A stretch of DNA of 64,000 nucleotides from Epiperipatus broadwayi (Eukaryota; Onychophora; Udeonychophora; Euonychophora; Peripatidae), in the NCBI GenBank assembly GCA_028023455.1, contig JAQFVV010000001.1, positions 22,837,401-22,901,400 on the forward strand, read 5' to 3'. Within the stretch, counting starts at the first letter, position 1. Every line of letters begins with the position of its first letter. Positions 11,600-23,745 of this stretch are shown in pieces. The notes beneath the pieces were generated by a model. It had not been told where the DNA came from and did no database searches. It saw only the letters and a program-made list of their open reading frames with translations. Both the position numbers and the translations under genes were made by a program.

Positions 11600-13428
11600 C
11601 CGGGTAGTTGGAGTAATACAAGAATAAGATTATTATTTAAAGGAAAGGGTAAAGATCATAGAAAGTTAAATAATTATAGACCGATAGCGGTAACATCAGT
11701 TTTATATAAAGTTTTCGCATATATGGTAGCTGGAAGAGTTGTAAAATGAATGGAAGAGAATAATGTAGTGGGGGAAATGAAAGGAGGTTTTAGGTCAGAT
11801 AGGCGTATAGGAGATAGTTTATTTGTAGTTTCACAACTTATGGAGATGAGTAGGAATTCAGGTAGATTTATATATGAGTTTTATAGATATAGAGAAAGCA
11901 TATGATAGAGTAAATAGAAATAGATTATGGGTAAGATTAGCCAATTTGGGAATGGATGAAGCTTTAGTAAATATTATTAAGAAATTATATGAAAATAATT
12001 ATTATACTTACCAATTAGGAGATATAGAATCAGTTAAAGTTAAAAATGGGGTGGGATTAAGGCAAGGATGTCCTATGTCACCGATTTTGTTTTTGTTGTT
12101 TTTGAGTGAAATGGAGAAAGCAATAGAAAGACTAGGAAGAGGGGTAGAGATACTGTTAATAGGTGGCAAAGGAGTATTTACTTTGTCGGGTCTTTTTTTT
12201 GCGGATGATATCCTTTTATGTGCAGAAAGAAGAAAAGATATGGATATTATGTTGAGAACATGTGCAAGGGTGGGTAAAGAGATGGGGATTAAATTTAGTG
12301 AAGAAAAATCAAATATAATGATGGTTAATACTGGAGAAAGAGAGGATGTAGATTTTTTATTGAGGGATATAAAGTTAAGTGTGATGGATAGATATAGGTA
12401 TTTGGGAATCATCTTATGTAATCAGGAAAATTGCTTGGATGATTGGGAGAAAAAATTGGTAAATGAAGCAAAGAAAAGAAAGGGTTTGGTAAAGAAACTA
12501 ACAGTATTTTCATATAATAAATATGATGTAGCTAGAATTGTATGGAAGGGAGTTGCAGTAGCAGGGTTAACATGGTAATGATGCATTATGTGTTAGTAAA
12601 AGGATTTTAGATTATTTAGAGAAAGTATAAAGGGAAGTAGGAAGACATGCATTAGATGCAGAGGTGTGGACAGCAAAGGAGGCAATTCAAGGAGAAATGG
12701 GATGGTCAAGTTTTTATATGAGAGATGCAAAAAGTAAAATGAAAATGTTTGGTAGGTTGCAGTTTATGGATAGTAAAAGAATAGCCAAAATATTGTTTAA
12801 TTGGGTTATGAGTAAAGGGCAGGTAACAAGATGGGTGAGAAAGGTAATGCGGTATGCAAAAGATTTGGATAAAGAATTTATATCGGTATACTTGTATAAA
12901 AGATGGGATGATTGTGTTAGGAGGATTGTTGAGTGTTATAGTGGTAAGGAATGGGATAAACGAATAGAAGCATTAATAAAAAATAGGGAGTTGGAGAGAT
13001 GGAGAAGTAATATGGAGGGTAAAAAGAGTTTAAATATATATAGAAGTAAACGGAATATTGGAAGCGAGTTAATTTATGATAATAGTAAGGAAAGTAGTTT
13101 ATTGTTTAAGGCTCGAATGGGATCTTTAGCAACAAGAGAATATACATGTAAATGGAAAACTATGGGTGATTTAGCATGCAAATTATGTAAGGAAGGTATA
13201 GAAAATATTAGGCATCTATTGATTGAATGTAAATGCTTGAAAGCAGAAAGGGTACAGATAATGAAGTTATGGGAAAATAGGTATGAACAAAGTGACTATA
13301 CAGAAAGTGAGTTATTAGCTTTTATGCTGGGTTTGCGAAAAGATAAGAGGGATTTAGATTTAAAGGCCATAGAATTGACAAAGATTATATTGTGGAAATG
13401 GGATGGGGCAAAATATGGGAAGACTTAG
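11567..13428 (+). pseudogene. Broken non-LTR retrotransposon ORF2: reverse transcriptase plus C-terminal zinc-binding region
   Basis: Three frames together read a LINE reverse transcriptase. 11567-11749 holds FKGKG and LNNYRPIAVTSVLYK; a TGA at 11747-11749 follows, with GGFRSDRRIGDSLF continuing in frame. 11874-12578 holds SFIDIEKAYDRV (first catalytic Asp), GLRQGCPMSPILF and FADDILL (catalytic Asp pair near 12198-12209). After a further break, 12664-13428 holds the thumb and tail, with a CKLC then HLLIEC zinc-binding pattern. Changes of frame lie between 11850 and 11880 and between 12580 and 12660. No N-terminal endonuclease is visible, because the sequence meets the repeat terminus at about 11599. 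Motif style differs from the RTE copies elsewhere in the window; the clade is not assigned. It sits in an ST13 intron and cannot make a full product. Confidence 0.88.
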
Positions 13429-13539
13429 AGTGGGGAATGGAAAATAAAATGGCTAACAGGTTTATCTGGGCATAGTTGCCGAGATATTCTTGACTTCGTT
13501 TAAGGATAAGCCAAATAGATCACATCAATCACAACATAT

Positions 13540-13910
13540 GTAAGCATATGAAGTTTTGATGGTTTTTGAAAAACCCTAGACACCAAAATATATAGATGCT
13601 GAACTGAGTTCAGATCTATATGATTATACAAGCGAAAGAGCTTGGGTTGGAAACATTTTTTCATCTTGGGCGCCTAGCTTTATAGTTAATCAAATAGGTA
13701 AAAAGTGGCTGCTGGAAGATTGCATTAGGTGCTAAGATCTAGGTACAGTGCTCTCAAATCTAAGGCTCCTCAGTGATGAAAGCACAAGCTAGAAACTAGT
13801 CTGGGTATGTTAGATGAGTAAGCACTAGATAGGGATTTAATGCACAAACCTTCCAACATTCATTGATTATGAAGGCTTGTACTTGGTGGTACTACTGTAT
13901 GGAGAGTTTG
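13540..13910 (+). repeat. Inverted-repeat family, copy B (right flank of the LINE)
   Basis: This copy contains GATGCTGAACTGAGTTCAG, TTTATAGTTAATCAAATAGG and CTAGAAACTAGTCTGGG, and ends with the terminus GGTGGTACTACTGTATGG then AGAGTTT at 13885-13909. It is the reverse complement of the body of copy A and a direct repeat of copy C. A T-to-C-type scatter of differences between copies indicates age. Confidence 0.78.
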
Positions 13911-13944
13911 GTACTCTTATTAACAACATTTGTAAGCATGTGAA

Positions 13945-14320
13945 ATGGTTATTATGTGATGTTTTGATGATTTTATACTTATCCTGCCCATACGTTAATG
14001 GTGACTGTGGGTTTTAAAAAACCAGACACCAAAACGTATAGATGCTGAACTGAGTTAAGATCTATATGACTATACAAGTGAATGAACTTGAATTGGAAAC
14101 ATTATGGAATTTTCATCTTTTATAGTTAACGAAATAGGTAAAGGTGGCTACTGGAGATCTAGATGCAGGGCTTCCAAATTCAAAGCTCCTCACTGATGAA
14201 AGCCACAAGATGGAAATTAGTTTGGGGTTGTTGGATGAGTAGGCAGTAGAAAGGGATTTTATGTACAAGCCTTCCTGCATCTGGTTTTGCATTTGGTAGC
14301 GCTACTGTAGGGAGAGTTTG
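13945..14320 (+). repeat. Inverted-repeat family, copy C (tandem with copy B)
   Basis: Direct repeat of copy B, with TGGTGACTGTGGGTTT, AGATGCTGAACTGAGTT, TATAGTTAACGAAATAGG and the terminus GGTAGCGCTACTGTAGGG then AGAGTTT at 14295-14319. Both B and C are followed by GTTGCTC or GGTACTC-like sequence, TTATTAACAACAT and a TGTAAGCAT motif, showing that the repeat unit extends past the terminus. Confidence 0.78.
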
Positions 14321-14371
14321 TTGCTCTTATTAACAACATGTGTAAGCATATGAAATGCTGATTATGTGATG

Positions 14372-14471
14372 TTTTGATGGTTTTATGGTGTGATTACATG
14401 TAAATTGAAATAGTAAATATTTTTTGATGGTTTTATGTTGTGATTACATGTAAATTGAAATAGTAAATATT
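14372..14471 (+). repeat. Two-copy 50-bp tandem duplication
   Basis: GATGGTTTTATGGTGTGATT near 14376 is repeated at about 14426 with one substitution, and both copies end in AAATTGAAATAGTAAATATT. The duplication abuts the right edge of copy C. Confidence 0.9.
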
Positions 14472-17400
14472 TTTTTTAGCAAGCAAAATTATTTCAAAAA
14501 ATAATTATATGAATGAATTACTGAGTAATAGAAAGTTGTATTACATATAAATTATCTCTCAGTATTATTCAACCAAAAAATGATACTAATAAGAAGGTAC
14601 TCATTATATACATTGAAGAACATATGAAGATCATTTATTTTTTTAAAGCATAATATTGTTTGGAGGAGGAGACAAGACTATCACCATTATGTTTTATTCT
14701 GAAATATGCAGTGTAGTGTGATCTATGATGTAGCATAGAATAATAGACTTCTAACAGTATCTTGCTTATTTGTAATTATTCACTGTTTCCTTTTTTTTTT
14801 ATAATTCTGTGGCATAACTCTCTCAAAGCATGTTAGAAATTTATCATGTGCTTAATGGATAGGAAGTAGCATTTAACAAAGATTCATTATTTTTTTAGAA
14901 AATGACTATAGATTTAGTATTATAAAATTGCATCATTAGTTTTTTTAAAATTTTTTCTACATATGGTCATGCTATCAAATAGCCCAATATTGTTTACCAG
15001 AAATGATTAATTATCATAGCTGAAATCATTTGATATAAAAATATCTTCTGAGTAATAATGGACTGCTCGATGAATAATAGCTGAGTTAGTCTTGTTGCCA
15101 TGTCATTATCAGCCTGGATCAACAATCATTGATTTCTAGATAAAATTATAATATATTACTGAATACAACATAATGTCACAAAACTCTTTAAACTTTGAAT
15201 TTGTCATGCTTTGAAATTAATGTGAATCATGAAGGTTCAATTTGATTTGGCCACTACAGTTTATCATGTCATTTATTATTGCTATCACTTTTTATGGTTT
15301 TTTTTTTTGTAGTGCTTATGACCCCTTATTATCTTTCTATTAATATTCTGATCTACTTTTGATTGCATCCAATCATCTAAAATGATTGTGATGTTTTTCA
15401 GCATTAATTTGTCAAACATGCCCAACTATATTTGATTTTAATTCACAGAAGTAGCCCTAATGATATCTAAAGTTTTGCTTTTAGAAGCATATCAGTTGTA
15501 ATTAGAATTGGGAATTGTCAGTTTTAGAATATGCTCTAATAACAGTGAAATCTATACTGTGTTGCTATTAATGTTCAACATTATTTACAATGTGACTTTT
15601 TAAAATCCTGTTTGTCTTATATTCTGATTCTACTTATGACTGAATATTAATTTTAACTTGCATATTTAATTAATACTGGATCACATTGTTTATTTGCTTG
15701 TTGTTAAATCTTTTTTTTTTTTTTGAATGCAAAAAATTGTAATACACAAGTAATAGCTTAATTTGCTATAATAGTTTTATTACTATTATCTCTACATGTA
15801 TTTCAACTTATTTAAATAGTTTATTTAAAATATGCTGAAAATAATTATTTTAAAATAGCTGAAATGCTTTTATAATAACATTGAGCAAGTTTAAAACATC
15901 TAGTCAGAAAGTTTCCTGGCCAAACTGTGGCTCATGAGCTGCATGATCCAATGCAGCTCTCACAATACTTTTGAAATAAAATTATGATATAATTTATATT
16001 ACCATGATGTATTTACATTTTATTTTGAAACCATATATACATTATTCTTTTGCAGTGGCAAAATAATAATAATTGTTTATGTCAGCTTCTATGATTTTGT
16101 TGTTATTGTTTCCTGAAAATATAATCAGATCAGTTTTTGTTTGGATTTTGTTCAGTAATGTTATTCTTTGTATAGTTTTAATTCAAATGTAATTGAATGT
16201 GTTTTTCTGACTTTGACTTTCAAACATTAACTTCTTCCATTAATTTAATTGAGCAATACAAGTAATTATTTTTAATTTATATTCAGAAATATAAAGAATT
16301 ATTGCCATAAGTATCCTCATTTAAAAGAAGTTGCTTGTAAACTAATGTCAATTTTTGGAAAATATTTGTGTAAATCTTTATACTTAATAGTGAAGTTTAT
16401 AAAATCAAAATACCGAGCACAATTGATGATTGAACATCTTGTGGAACTATTCTGTGCTTTGTTAACAAATTATAAGCCAAATTTTAATGTTTTTTCCAAT
16501 TAGATACAATCACATGGAAATAATAAATTATTTTAATATTCTTGCCAATCATATACAATCACATGAGAATAATACATATTTTTTTACTGATTTTGTTCTC
16601 ATTAATTAATTTTGTATTTTTGATTTTTTTGTACAATTAATAAATCTTATTAATAAAAAAAATAATAAATCAAATATTTATTCCTGTTGAATACTTTAAA
16701 AATCCCTAGTATAAGCTATATGTATACAGTATATATTATTTAGCTTATGGATTTTTATTTTTGTAACATGTTTTTCATTATCAATACAGATTTCAGCAGG
16801 AGATGGAATTTCTCATGGTTTTCTTAAATCCTATAATTTCTACTATTGTATGCATAAATTGGATATTTATTTGCAATGAACCATAATTTATTTTTGTATT
16901 ACAGTTACATAATTAGTTAAGTATTATATTTTGTATCTGATGTTATTAAGAATTGTTAATATGTATGGCCTTGTTCTTACAGATGAGTTTTCAATACTGT
17001 TGGGAATGTTATATCCATCTAGATAATGTTTACAAGTGTGATATATTTAATTGATTATAAGTTCCATATAACATCTTTTAAAAAATAATAATAACAATGG
17101 ATTTTAATAATGGCAGAATTTGAGGAGATTAATAGTTTTCATTTCTCAAAATTGAATCAAGAGTACCTTAAAATTTAAAAAAAAAAAATTGTACTTCATT
17201 AGTTATAAATTTTTTAAATATTTTTTTATTACTTTTTATATATATTTTCAAGTTTTGTTTTTATTAGTGCATCTTTCATATCAGCTTAATCATATCACAA
17301 ACATCCATCAACCCATAAAGTCATTACTCTATGTTAACTAGGATCTATGACATTGATGTAATATAGCAGCTAACAAACAGAATATTTATATTTGTAATAC

Positions 17401-17524
17401 AAGTTCATTTATTTTTTATTTTTTTAAAAGCCATAAAAGTTTTGGGATTTAAAAGTATGACAAGATCAAAATTTGATTGGCAATCATGATTCTATTGTAA
17501 TAAATATAGTTTATTTAATAGAAT
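14472..17524. other. ST13 intron sequence
   Basis: No exon was recognised. The stretch holds one hAT-like end (15901-15962) and a weak 58-bp imperfect duplication near 16495-16590 (ATACAATCACATG twice). The remainder is AT-rich intron. Confidence 0.5.
15901..15962 (+). repeat. Possible hAT-type transposon end, orphan
   Basis: The run GGCCAAACTGTGGCTCATGA followed by GCTGCATG and a TGCAGCTCT block resembles the terminal region of hAT elements of the type that begin with CAGTGGTnnCCAAACTGTGGC. No matching opposite end was found nearby, so this may be a fragment or a chance likeness. Confidence 0.35.
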
Positions 17525-18383
17525 CTTTTATAAAGATAAGAGCGGCCATCTTATCTTTAACCTAAACATCCATTTATATAGGCAAATCTGAAGCATCTTG
17601 ATTTGTGCTTTTCAATATGAACTTAGATGCATATTTATGCTGAAGGTTAATAATTTGATCATTTCGTATTTTCCCGCTCTTTTTCCGCCATGCTTCTTTG
17701 TGAATTTTCAGCTTGTGGGGGGGGGGGGGATCTTTTGATCGTATTTTCATGTTTTTTTTGTTTTATTATTTGAATTTTTAGCATTTTCTTGGTTTTTTTT
17801 TATAATTTGTAATTTTCGATGTATGTGCTGTACATATATTGTTTGAGGCATTTTTATTTGTCGATTTAAGTGAAGAAATTTTGATTGGGAGGGGGGGGGG
17901 TAGCTCTTGATTGTATTTCCATGTTTTTTTTTTTTTGATTTGATTTTGTTTTAGCATTTTCTTGTGTTTTTTGTATAATTTGTAGTTTTTGATGTATTTG
18001 CTGTACATATTTTGCCTTAGGCATTTTTATTTGTCGATTTTCAGCCACTTTCGTAAAAAAATTTATCACTTGCAATTTTTAGGCCTGTTGTTGATGGTGT
18101 CACAGCGCCATATGACTGCAGCAGTACGGTCTCCAAACTACTACCATGCGCTCAGTAAATTAATTACTATTCAATAGTTTATAGAATTTCCAATATTAAG
18201 ATCGTAATATTAACTTTCTGTAAATCGCAAGATTTTGTGTAAGTTAATTTGTAAAGGAAATAGTGAACTTAAACAGTGAAGAAAACAATTACTTCACGCT
18301 TCCAAATCAAGATGCTTCAGATTTGCCTATATAAATGGACATTTAGATTAAAGATAAGATGACCACTCTTATCTTTATAAAAG
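17525..18383. mobile_element. 859-bp MITE with long (about 78-bp) terminal inverted repeats
   Basis: The left end from 17525 (CTTTTATAAAGATAAGAG) and the right end to 18383 (CTCTTATCTTTATAAAAG) are reverse complements for about 78 bp with only a few substitutions. Shared inner sequence includes CATTTATATAGGCAAATCTG and AAGCATCTTGATTTG. The terminus itself contains a small palindrome, TAAAGATAAG then CTTATCTTTA with a 9-bp spacer. A TTTATAAA sequence at each edge is compatible with a TA target duplication. No transposase frame is present. The interior is a direct duplication with G runs, described separately. It lies about 580 bp upstream of an ST13 exon. Confidence 0.85.
17715..18045 (+). repeat. 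Direct duplication inside the MITE, about 165-bp unit, each starting with a G run
   Basis: Both copies run from a G tract of 10 or more (about 17716 and 17890), through CATGTTTTTT, TTAGCATTTTCTTG, ATAATTTGTA and GCTGTACATAT, to GGCATTTTTATTTGTCGAT (ending about 17866 and 18041). On the minus strand the G tracts become C tracts, giving spurious Pro-rich open frames at 17778-18075. Confidence 0.85.
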
Positions 18384-18967
18384 TCACTATCTTATGTCGT
18401 GATTTGGAAGGTTATCTCTAGCGGCAAAATATCCTTGATTATTATGAATATTAAAGCTCATTGAATACAGGTTAAAGCCTGTTTAAACTATTGAATATGC
18501 TTTCTGTGCGCACAATAAATTAATTACTACTCTTTAATAGAATGTTCTACATTTTCAGTGCTAAATTCTGCTTCTTGGATTAATAAAATAAAATTCATAT
18601 AATATTTAGATATTTTGATCTTCTATTTCCTATACTCTTGCATCTGAGATTGTAGCTTTTCTAAATGCTTATGTTTATCTTAAATTTTTGTTTAATGCTT
18701 TTATTTATTAACTTCTTTATGTTTTTATTTTTTGTTATTCTATATTTTCTTTTTTTAAATTTTATTTCTTGTTCTTACTAAATTTACTTTGGTATCTTCT
18801 CAATCAATTTTTTTATACATTTTTTTCTTCAAGTTTGTATTCAGATTATTATTATTGTTTTTTGACTAATAATTTATATATATATTATGAAATTTATATT
18901 TATTTCATTATGCTTATTTTTTTTTATATTTTTAATGGTAAGTAATGAATTTTTCATATTTATCTAG
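18384..18967. other. ST13 intron, distal part, ending at splice acceptor
   Basis: T-rich intron that ends in TTTATCTAG at 18967, the acceptor for the next ST13 exon. Nothing else was recognised. Confidence 0.6.
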
Positions 18968-19052
18968 GTAAATTGGAAGAATCCATTAATTTTTTTACTG
19001 AAGCCATCCTTTTAAACCCATCATCATCATTGTTTTATGCCAAACGTGCCAG
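18968..19052 (+). CDS. ST13/HIP internal exon 2 of 3 seen: TPR motif 1
   Basis: This 85-bp exon completes the Gly codon left open at 10554 and encodes KLEESINFFTEAILLNPSSS then LFYAKRA, leaving in phase 2 with AG of a Ser codon. The acceptor is TTTATCTAG and the donor is GTAAAT. The helix-turn-helix spacing and the LNP and YAKRA elements are TPR consensus positions. Human HIP carries a similar DAIKLNP and LYAKRAS in the same place. The reading joins directly to the exon at 23866 to give [11 protein letters not shown]. It lies between a MITE and a 4.8-kb AT-rich intron. Confidence 0.93.
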
Positions 19053-20869
19053 GTAAATTAATGTTTCAATATTAGACATTTATGTCAGAACATTAATTTA
19101 AATTTTATAAAATTGTCTCATTTATTTATATTTATAGTTAATATAATTAAATCATGGGTGTAATCAAAAACTATATTATACTTTTTTTATTTTAACAATT
19201 ATATATGTCATGAAATAATATTTTATCACATTATCTATGCTTTTTATATTCAGACCTGTTTTTAATTTGCTTCTTAGAGAGTTTAATATTTATTATAATT
19301 GTTTTATTTTCTGATAAAGATGGCATTACTGCCATTTCTAATTACTCAAACATAGCAGCCTCTGGATATCTGTCAGCATTATCTGAAATGTAATTCTTAA
19401 GAAACTCCAATTAAATATAATTGAATAAGAAACTCCTGAAAATTAAATAATTGATTGTGATGTAATGTGCTTGATTACAAATTAATAAAGACTGAATTAC
19501 TTTATAATTTTGAATTTTTTGGAAATTCTTGTTCTTTGGGGTTTTTACTCTTTCCATTAAGTATATGTTGTAGAGTTTTAAAATATTGTCCAAGAATTAA
19601 TTCTTAATATTTTCATGACATTATTGTATATTTTAAGTATTAAACATGTATGATATATTCCTACATATTTTTACTTAAAGATTTAGTATGATAATTTATA
19701 TTTTTAATTTATAATTAGCTATTTATGTTTGAGCAAGGCTATTTTTTAAAACTGATGTTTAAAGTGTCAAACACAATGGTTAATCTGCTTACCAGAATAA
19801 AAGTGTTAAACTGCTTTTCAGATAAATTAATTAAACCAATAATAATAACTGGTGCAGAAGGTAATTTATTTAGTATTTGTTTCTCTTAGGATAAATGAAA
19901 TTAAACCTGGATAATAATATCCTATTATTTTCAAAATTTAAATTTTGTTAAATTAAACTCCTAGAAACTTATTCAAGTAGTTTGTCTATAACTAACTTAA
20001 CCATCCAATTATTGATTGATAAATAGAAATTAATATTAATGAAATATATTTTTAATATATTACTTATTTATTATTCTGGTTTTTTTTTTTTACAATTGTA
20101 GTTATTAATTAGTTCATGTCTTAACATTTTGTCAACTTGTTTGCGTATATATATTGGTTATATAAAAGCACAACATTTATACACCTAATTTTCAAAGATA
20201 TAAATATATAGATAGAATAAAACAATCCTAAATTGTCTACTACAGTTCAATGGCCTTTTTTGATTTCTCCACTATCAAATAATGAAGCAGAAAATAATAT
20301 CAGTTTAGTTATTTACTGGGTAGTAAAGATTTTTGTTGGTTTTCTTTCATGTTTTATTCTTTAAATAATAATAGTTACCCATTACCGACCACTAATGGGA
20401 TAACTAGCTGGTTTGACTGGCCTTCTATCTGAAAAAAATAGCTTGCATGGCAATTCTGAATTTTTTCACCCAGATTAGAATCCTGATTTATGAGCATGCA
20501 GTCTCTTTATATTTAAATGTAAGATTTATTAAATGAATAAACAATAATTGTTGATTTTTTTATTATCACTGTAAGCTTTTTAAAAATGATTTTTGCTATC
20601 AGAATAATTAAAGTTACTCAGCTTTTGCAAGAGCTTGCCATTATTAGTTTTTTTTTGTAAACCCTATATTACTTCCACTGATTAATAAAACATATAAATT
20701 ATTATGAAAAAAATAGACTCAAATAGGATTAAAATTAATATTTCTTGATATTATATACTAATTAATATTAACTTTATTAACATCAATTCTCTACCTACCC
20801 CATACATCATAGTGACGTGTAATTTTCAAATTAGAAATGCATCATGGTGCTATTCAGGAGGGATAGGAA

Positions 20870-21345
20870 AAGTCAAAATTTTTAAAAAACGTTTATTTAG
20901 TTATGTTATAATTTATGAATAGTAAGACAGAGATTGTACTCCATAACACTAATTACTATATATATGATTATTATAATATTGCTATTAAAATTAGAAATGT
21001 GTGATTTTATCCTAGAGAAAAAAACAAAAATCAATTTTTGAAAAATACATACACATATATTAAAATTTATAATTCTGTTAGAGACTGAATTCCACGAAGC
21101 TAATTATATATATATGCTTACTGTAATTATGTATGTAGTAATTAGTTTCATGGAGTTCCGTTTCTGGCATACTATGTGTAAATTATAATATAAAAATAAA
21201 TATGCATTTTTCAAGAGTTGAATTTTTTTTTTTTAAATTAGAAACACACATCTTTAATTTTAAGTTACATATAATTATATATATAATAATTATCTTCATA
21301 TCAGTAAGCATGTATTTTTCAAGGGTTTTGATTTTTTATTTATTT
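20870..21345. repeat. Cluster of decayed direct and inverted repeats (ancient MITE remnants)
   Basis: A block containing TTTTTGAAAAATACAT, then a T-rich spacer, then ACTGAATTCCACGAAGCTAATTA (given here in part) at about 21030-21105 is mirrored on the opposite strand at about 21125-21230 (TAATTAGTTTCATGGAGTTC, ATGCATTTTTCAAGAGTTG). Diverged same-strand and mirrored partial copies lie at about 20895-20965 and 21305-21345. The flanks at 20800 and 21385 both carry ATACATCA-type motifs but no clean ends were defined. Confidence 0.5.
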
Positions 21346-23154
21346 CTTTTGAATAAAATCATATATTTGTAACTTTAATATTATACATCACCATGATGAT
21401 CTATGGGAGGTGGAGAAATGTTATATCTCCAGGATCACTTGACAAGTCCTACATTTAGGATGAACTGCTATAAAGTAATGAAATTAGTTTTGGTTTTCCC
21501 TGTGCATGCAGATGACTAGCTATTAATTTATTTGCATCCTTGATATGGTTTGTTTATGTTTAAAAATAATTTAAAATGAAGATTATTTGTACACACTTTG
21601 TTTAACATGATAAGAGAAAATAGACTCAATCCATTGCAGATTTACAATTTGTTTTCTAATTGTTTTAATTTAGATCTAATTTAAAATAAATGTAGACCCT
21701 TAGCTTTTTGAATTTGAATACAGATTGCATTAATTTTTTTCTTTATGGTTATTCATAAATTGATAATCCAAATGATTTTAAAATATCTGAAATAAATTAT
21801 TAAATAAAAACTTTCATGTATCTCGTACTTAATGATTTAAACAAGGAAGTATTATGCCTGGAATAATTAAATAATATTTTTTTCATTTTTGAGAATGTGT
21901 TAAATTTTTTTTTTTTAAGATAATATCTAGTTATCAATTGGATAATTTAGCAAGGTTAATAAAGATAGTCATTTGAAATCATAATTAGTTTAGAATAAAT
22001 GGTGAATGTAAATCAAGATTATCTTTTGATGTCAGTATTGGCAAAAGACTATATTAGATGAATGTATATGTCTTATGATGTAAAAAATAAATATAAGCTT
22101 GAAGATGCCAATCAACAGAATTATATAATTTATATCGAAGTGATTTTCATTAATTTTGTACTAGATTTTACATTATATTTAAATAATAATGTTTGTTTTG
22201 CTCTAAAACTCATATCTTTATTGGATTTGATTTAAATTCACATTATTTTATTCACAGTGTAAATAGGTTCTTTATAATTTTAATTGCAAAAAACAAAAAA
22301 AGATACAGAATAATTTATGGCTTTCATTTATTTTGGTCAAAAGTATGTTAAATATTCAATAGAAGAAATAAGAATGACTGCTTTAAATAATTCGTTGAAT
22401 GGTATCATTAGTTCATAAGTACTTAAATAATTAGTTTTTATTTTTAATTGCTATTTTAAGTTATTTAATAAAAGGTCAGTATTATTTATGCTTCTTATGA
22501 CCAGGATTTACGACTTTTTTTTTTGAAAAAATATTAAATGATATGCTAGTTGAAATTTTTTGCATATTTTTAGCTGATATTAGATAAGTTAGATTAATTG
22601 TGAGAATCCACTTTAAATTTTAAGAAAATTTTCATTCTATTTTTTTTTTTATGTGATTTTATTGAAAATGGATTCAGTTAAAATAGTATTTAGTATAATA
22701 TGTCTGGGAAATTTTGGAAATATTTATTCCATAAATTTTTTGATAACTGTTAATTCTATTATTAATAATTCAATAATATTTCTTCTTTCCTTAATTTAAA
22801 TATAACAAAATAAATAGTGATGGTACACTATGCTGGAAAGATTAATTTATTTAAAATTACAGCTTAGTACTGCTTTCGACCAGGCCAGTCATATTCATAG
22901 AACTAATAATTTTGATTAATTATTGATAATTAATATTAATTATGAATAGTTAATAATTATTAATAATTTATTTTAATAATTTTATTAACAGTCTTAATTG
23001 GTACTTTACTTTTAGTATAAAGTTAAATAGAAATAATATTCTTTTATTGTCATATTTTTCAAGTGTAAATCAATTTTTTAAAATAAATAAATTAGATTTT
23101 TAAGCAATTACTCCAAATTATTTTTTTAGTTTGCAAAAAATAATCCTTACAATT

Positions 23155-23300
23155 CTCATAACAGTGTATGTGCATATAGTGGAGTGGATAGCTGTAGGAA
23201 GATTGAATCCCTTCTAATTACCTTTAAATTCAGTGAAGACAATATGTTTGCATTTAAATATTACATATTCAACCCATATTCTGCCCATCCCTCTTCTATG
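23155..23300 (+). repeat. SINE-like repeat, partial copy
   Basis: Shares with the 23515-23745 copy a head (GGAGTGGATAGCTGTAGGAAG) and a tail (CCTTCTAATTACCTTTAAAT, then TTCAGTGAAGACAATAT). The B-box region is partly deleted in this copy. Family name unknown. Confidence 0.55.
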
Positions 23301-23514
23301 TATTTAAATTAACATATTAAGGTCCTATATGTGAGGGGTTAGAATGGCTTAAAGACAACATGGGTATGGTTATAAGATTGGCATTAACAAGAGCTTTGAA
23401 TGTTCCATCATCAGATTTTCAATGACATGGATGGCTGAAGAGTTGGAAGGTGGAGAAGATTGAAACCTGTCCCTTAAAATTTGAAGATTTGCTATCTTAA
23501 TATAAACTGAACAC

Positions 23515-23745
23515 TGATTATATATATATGTGAAGGAGATGATGATCTGGATCAACTGATGAGTGCTGGTTTGGTATGAAATACGAGTATTGAAGATCAT
23601 TTATCTTTTTTACATGTATGTGATCATGTGTATCAGTTATATAAGATGGAGTGTATAACTGTAGGGAGCTTGAAAGTCTGAGTTCAAATTCCTTCTAATT
23701 ACATTAAGTTCAGTATAGACAATATACTTGTATTTAAATAGTATA
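23515..23745 (+). repeat. tRNA-derived SINE-like repeat
   Basis: A + strand repeat whose left part (GATGAGTGCTGGTTTGGTAT, GAAATACGAGTATTG) also occurs on the minus strand at the right edge of the window. The right part has GTGTATAACTGTAGGGAG followed about 15 bases later by GAGTTCAAATTCC. These resemble RNA polymerase III A-box and B-box spacing in a tRNA-like head. It ends 120 bp before the third ST13 exon. Confidence 0.6.

Noticed and set aside
12008-12412. 134-residue minus-strand open frame
   Set aside because: It is the exact antisense of the LINE reverse-transcriptase catalytic region.
17778-18075. Lys- and Pro-rich minus-strand open frames
   Set aside because: They come from the T-rich and G-run direct repeats inside a MITE.
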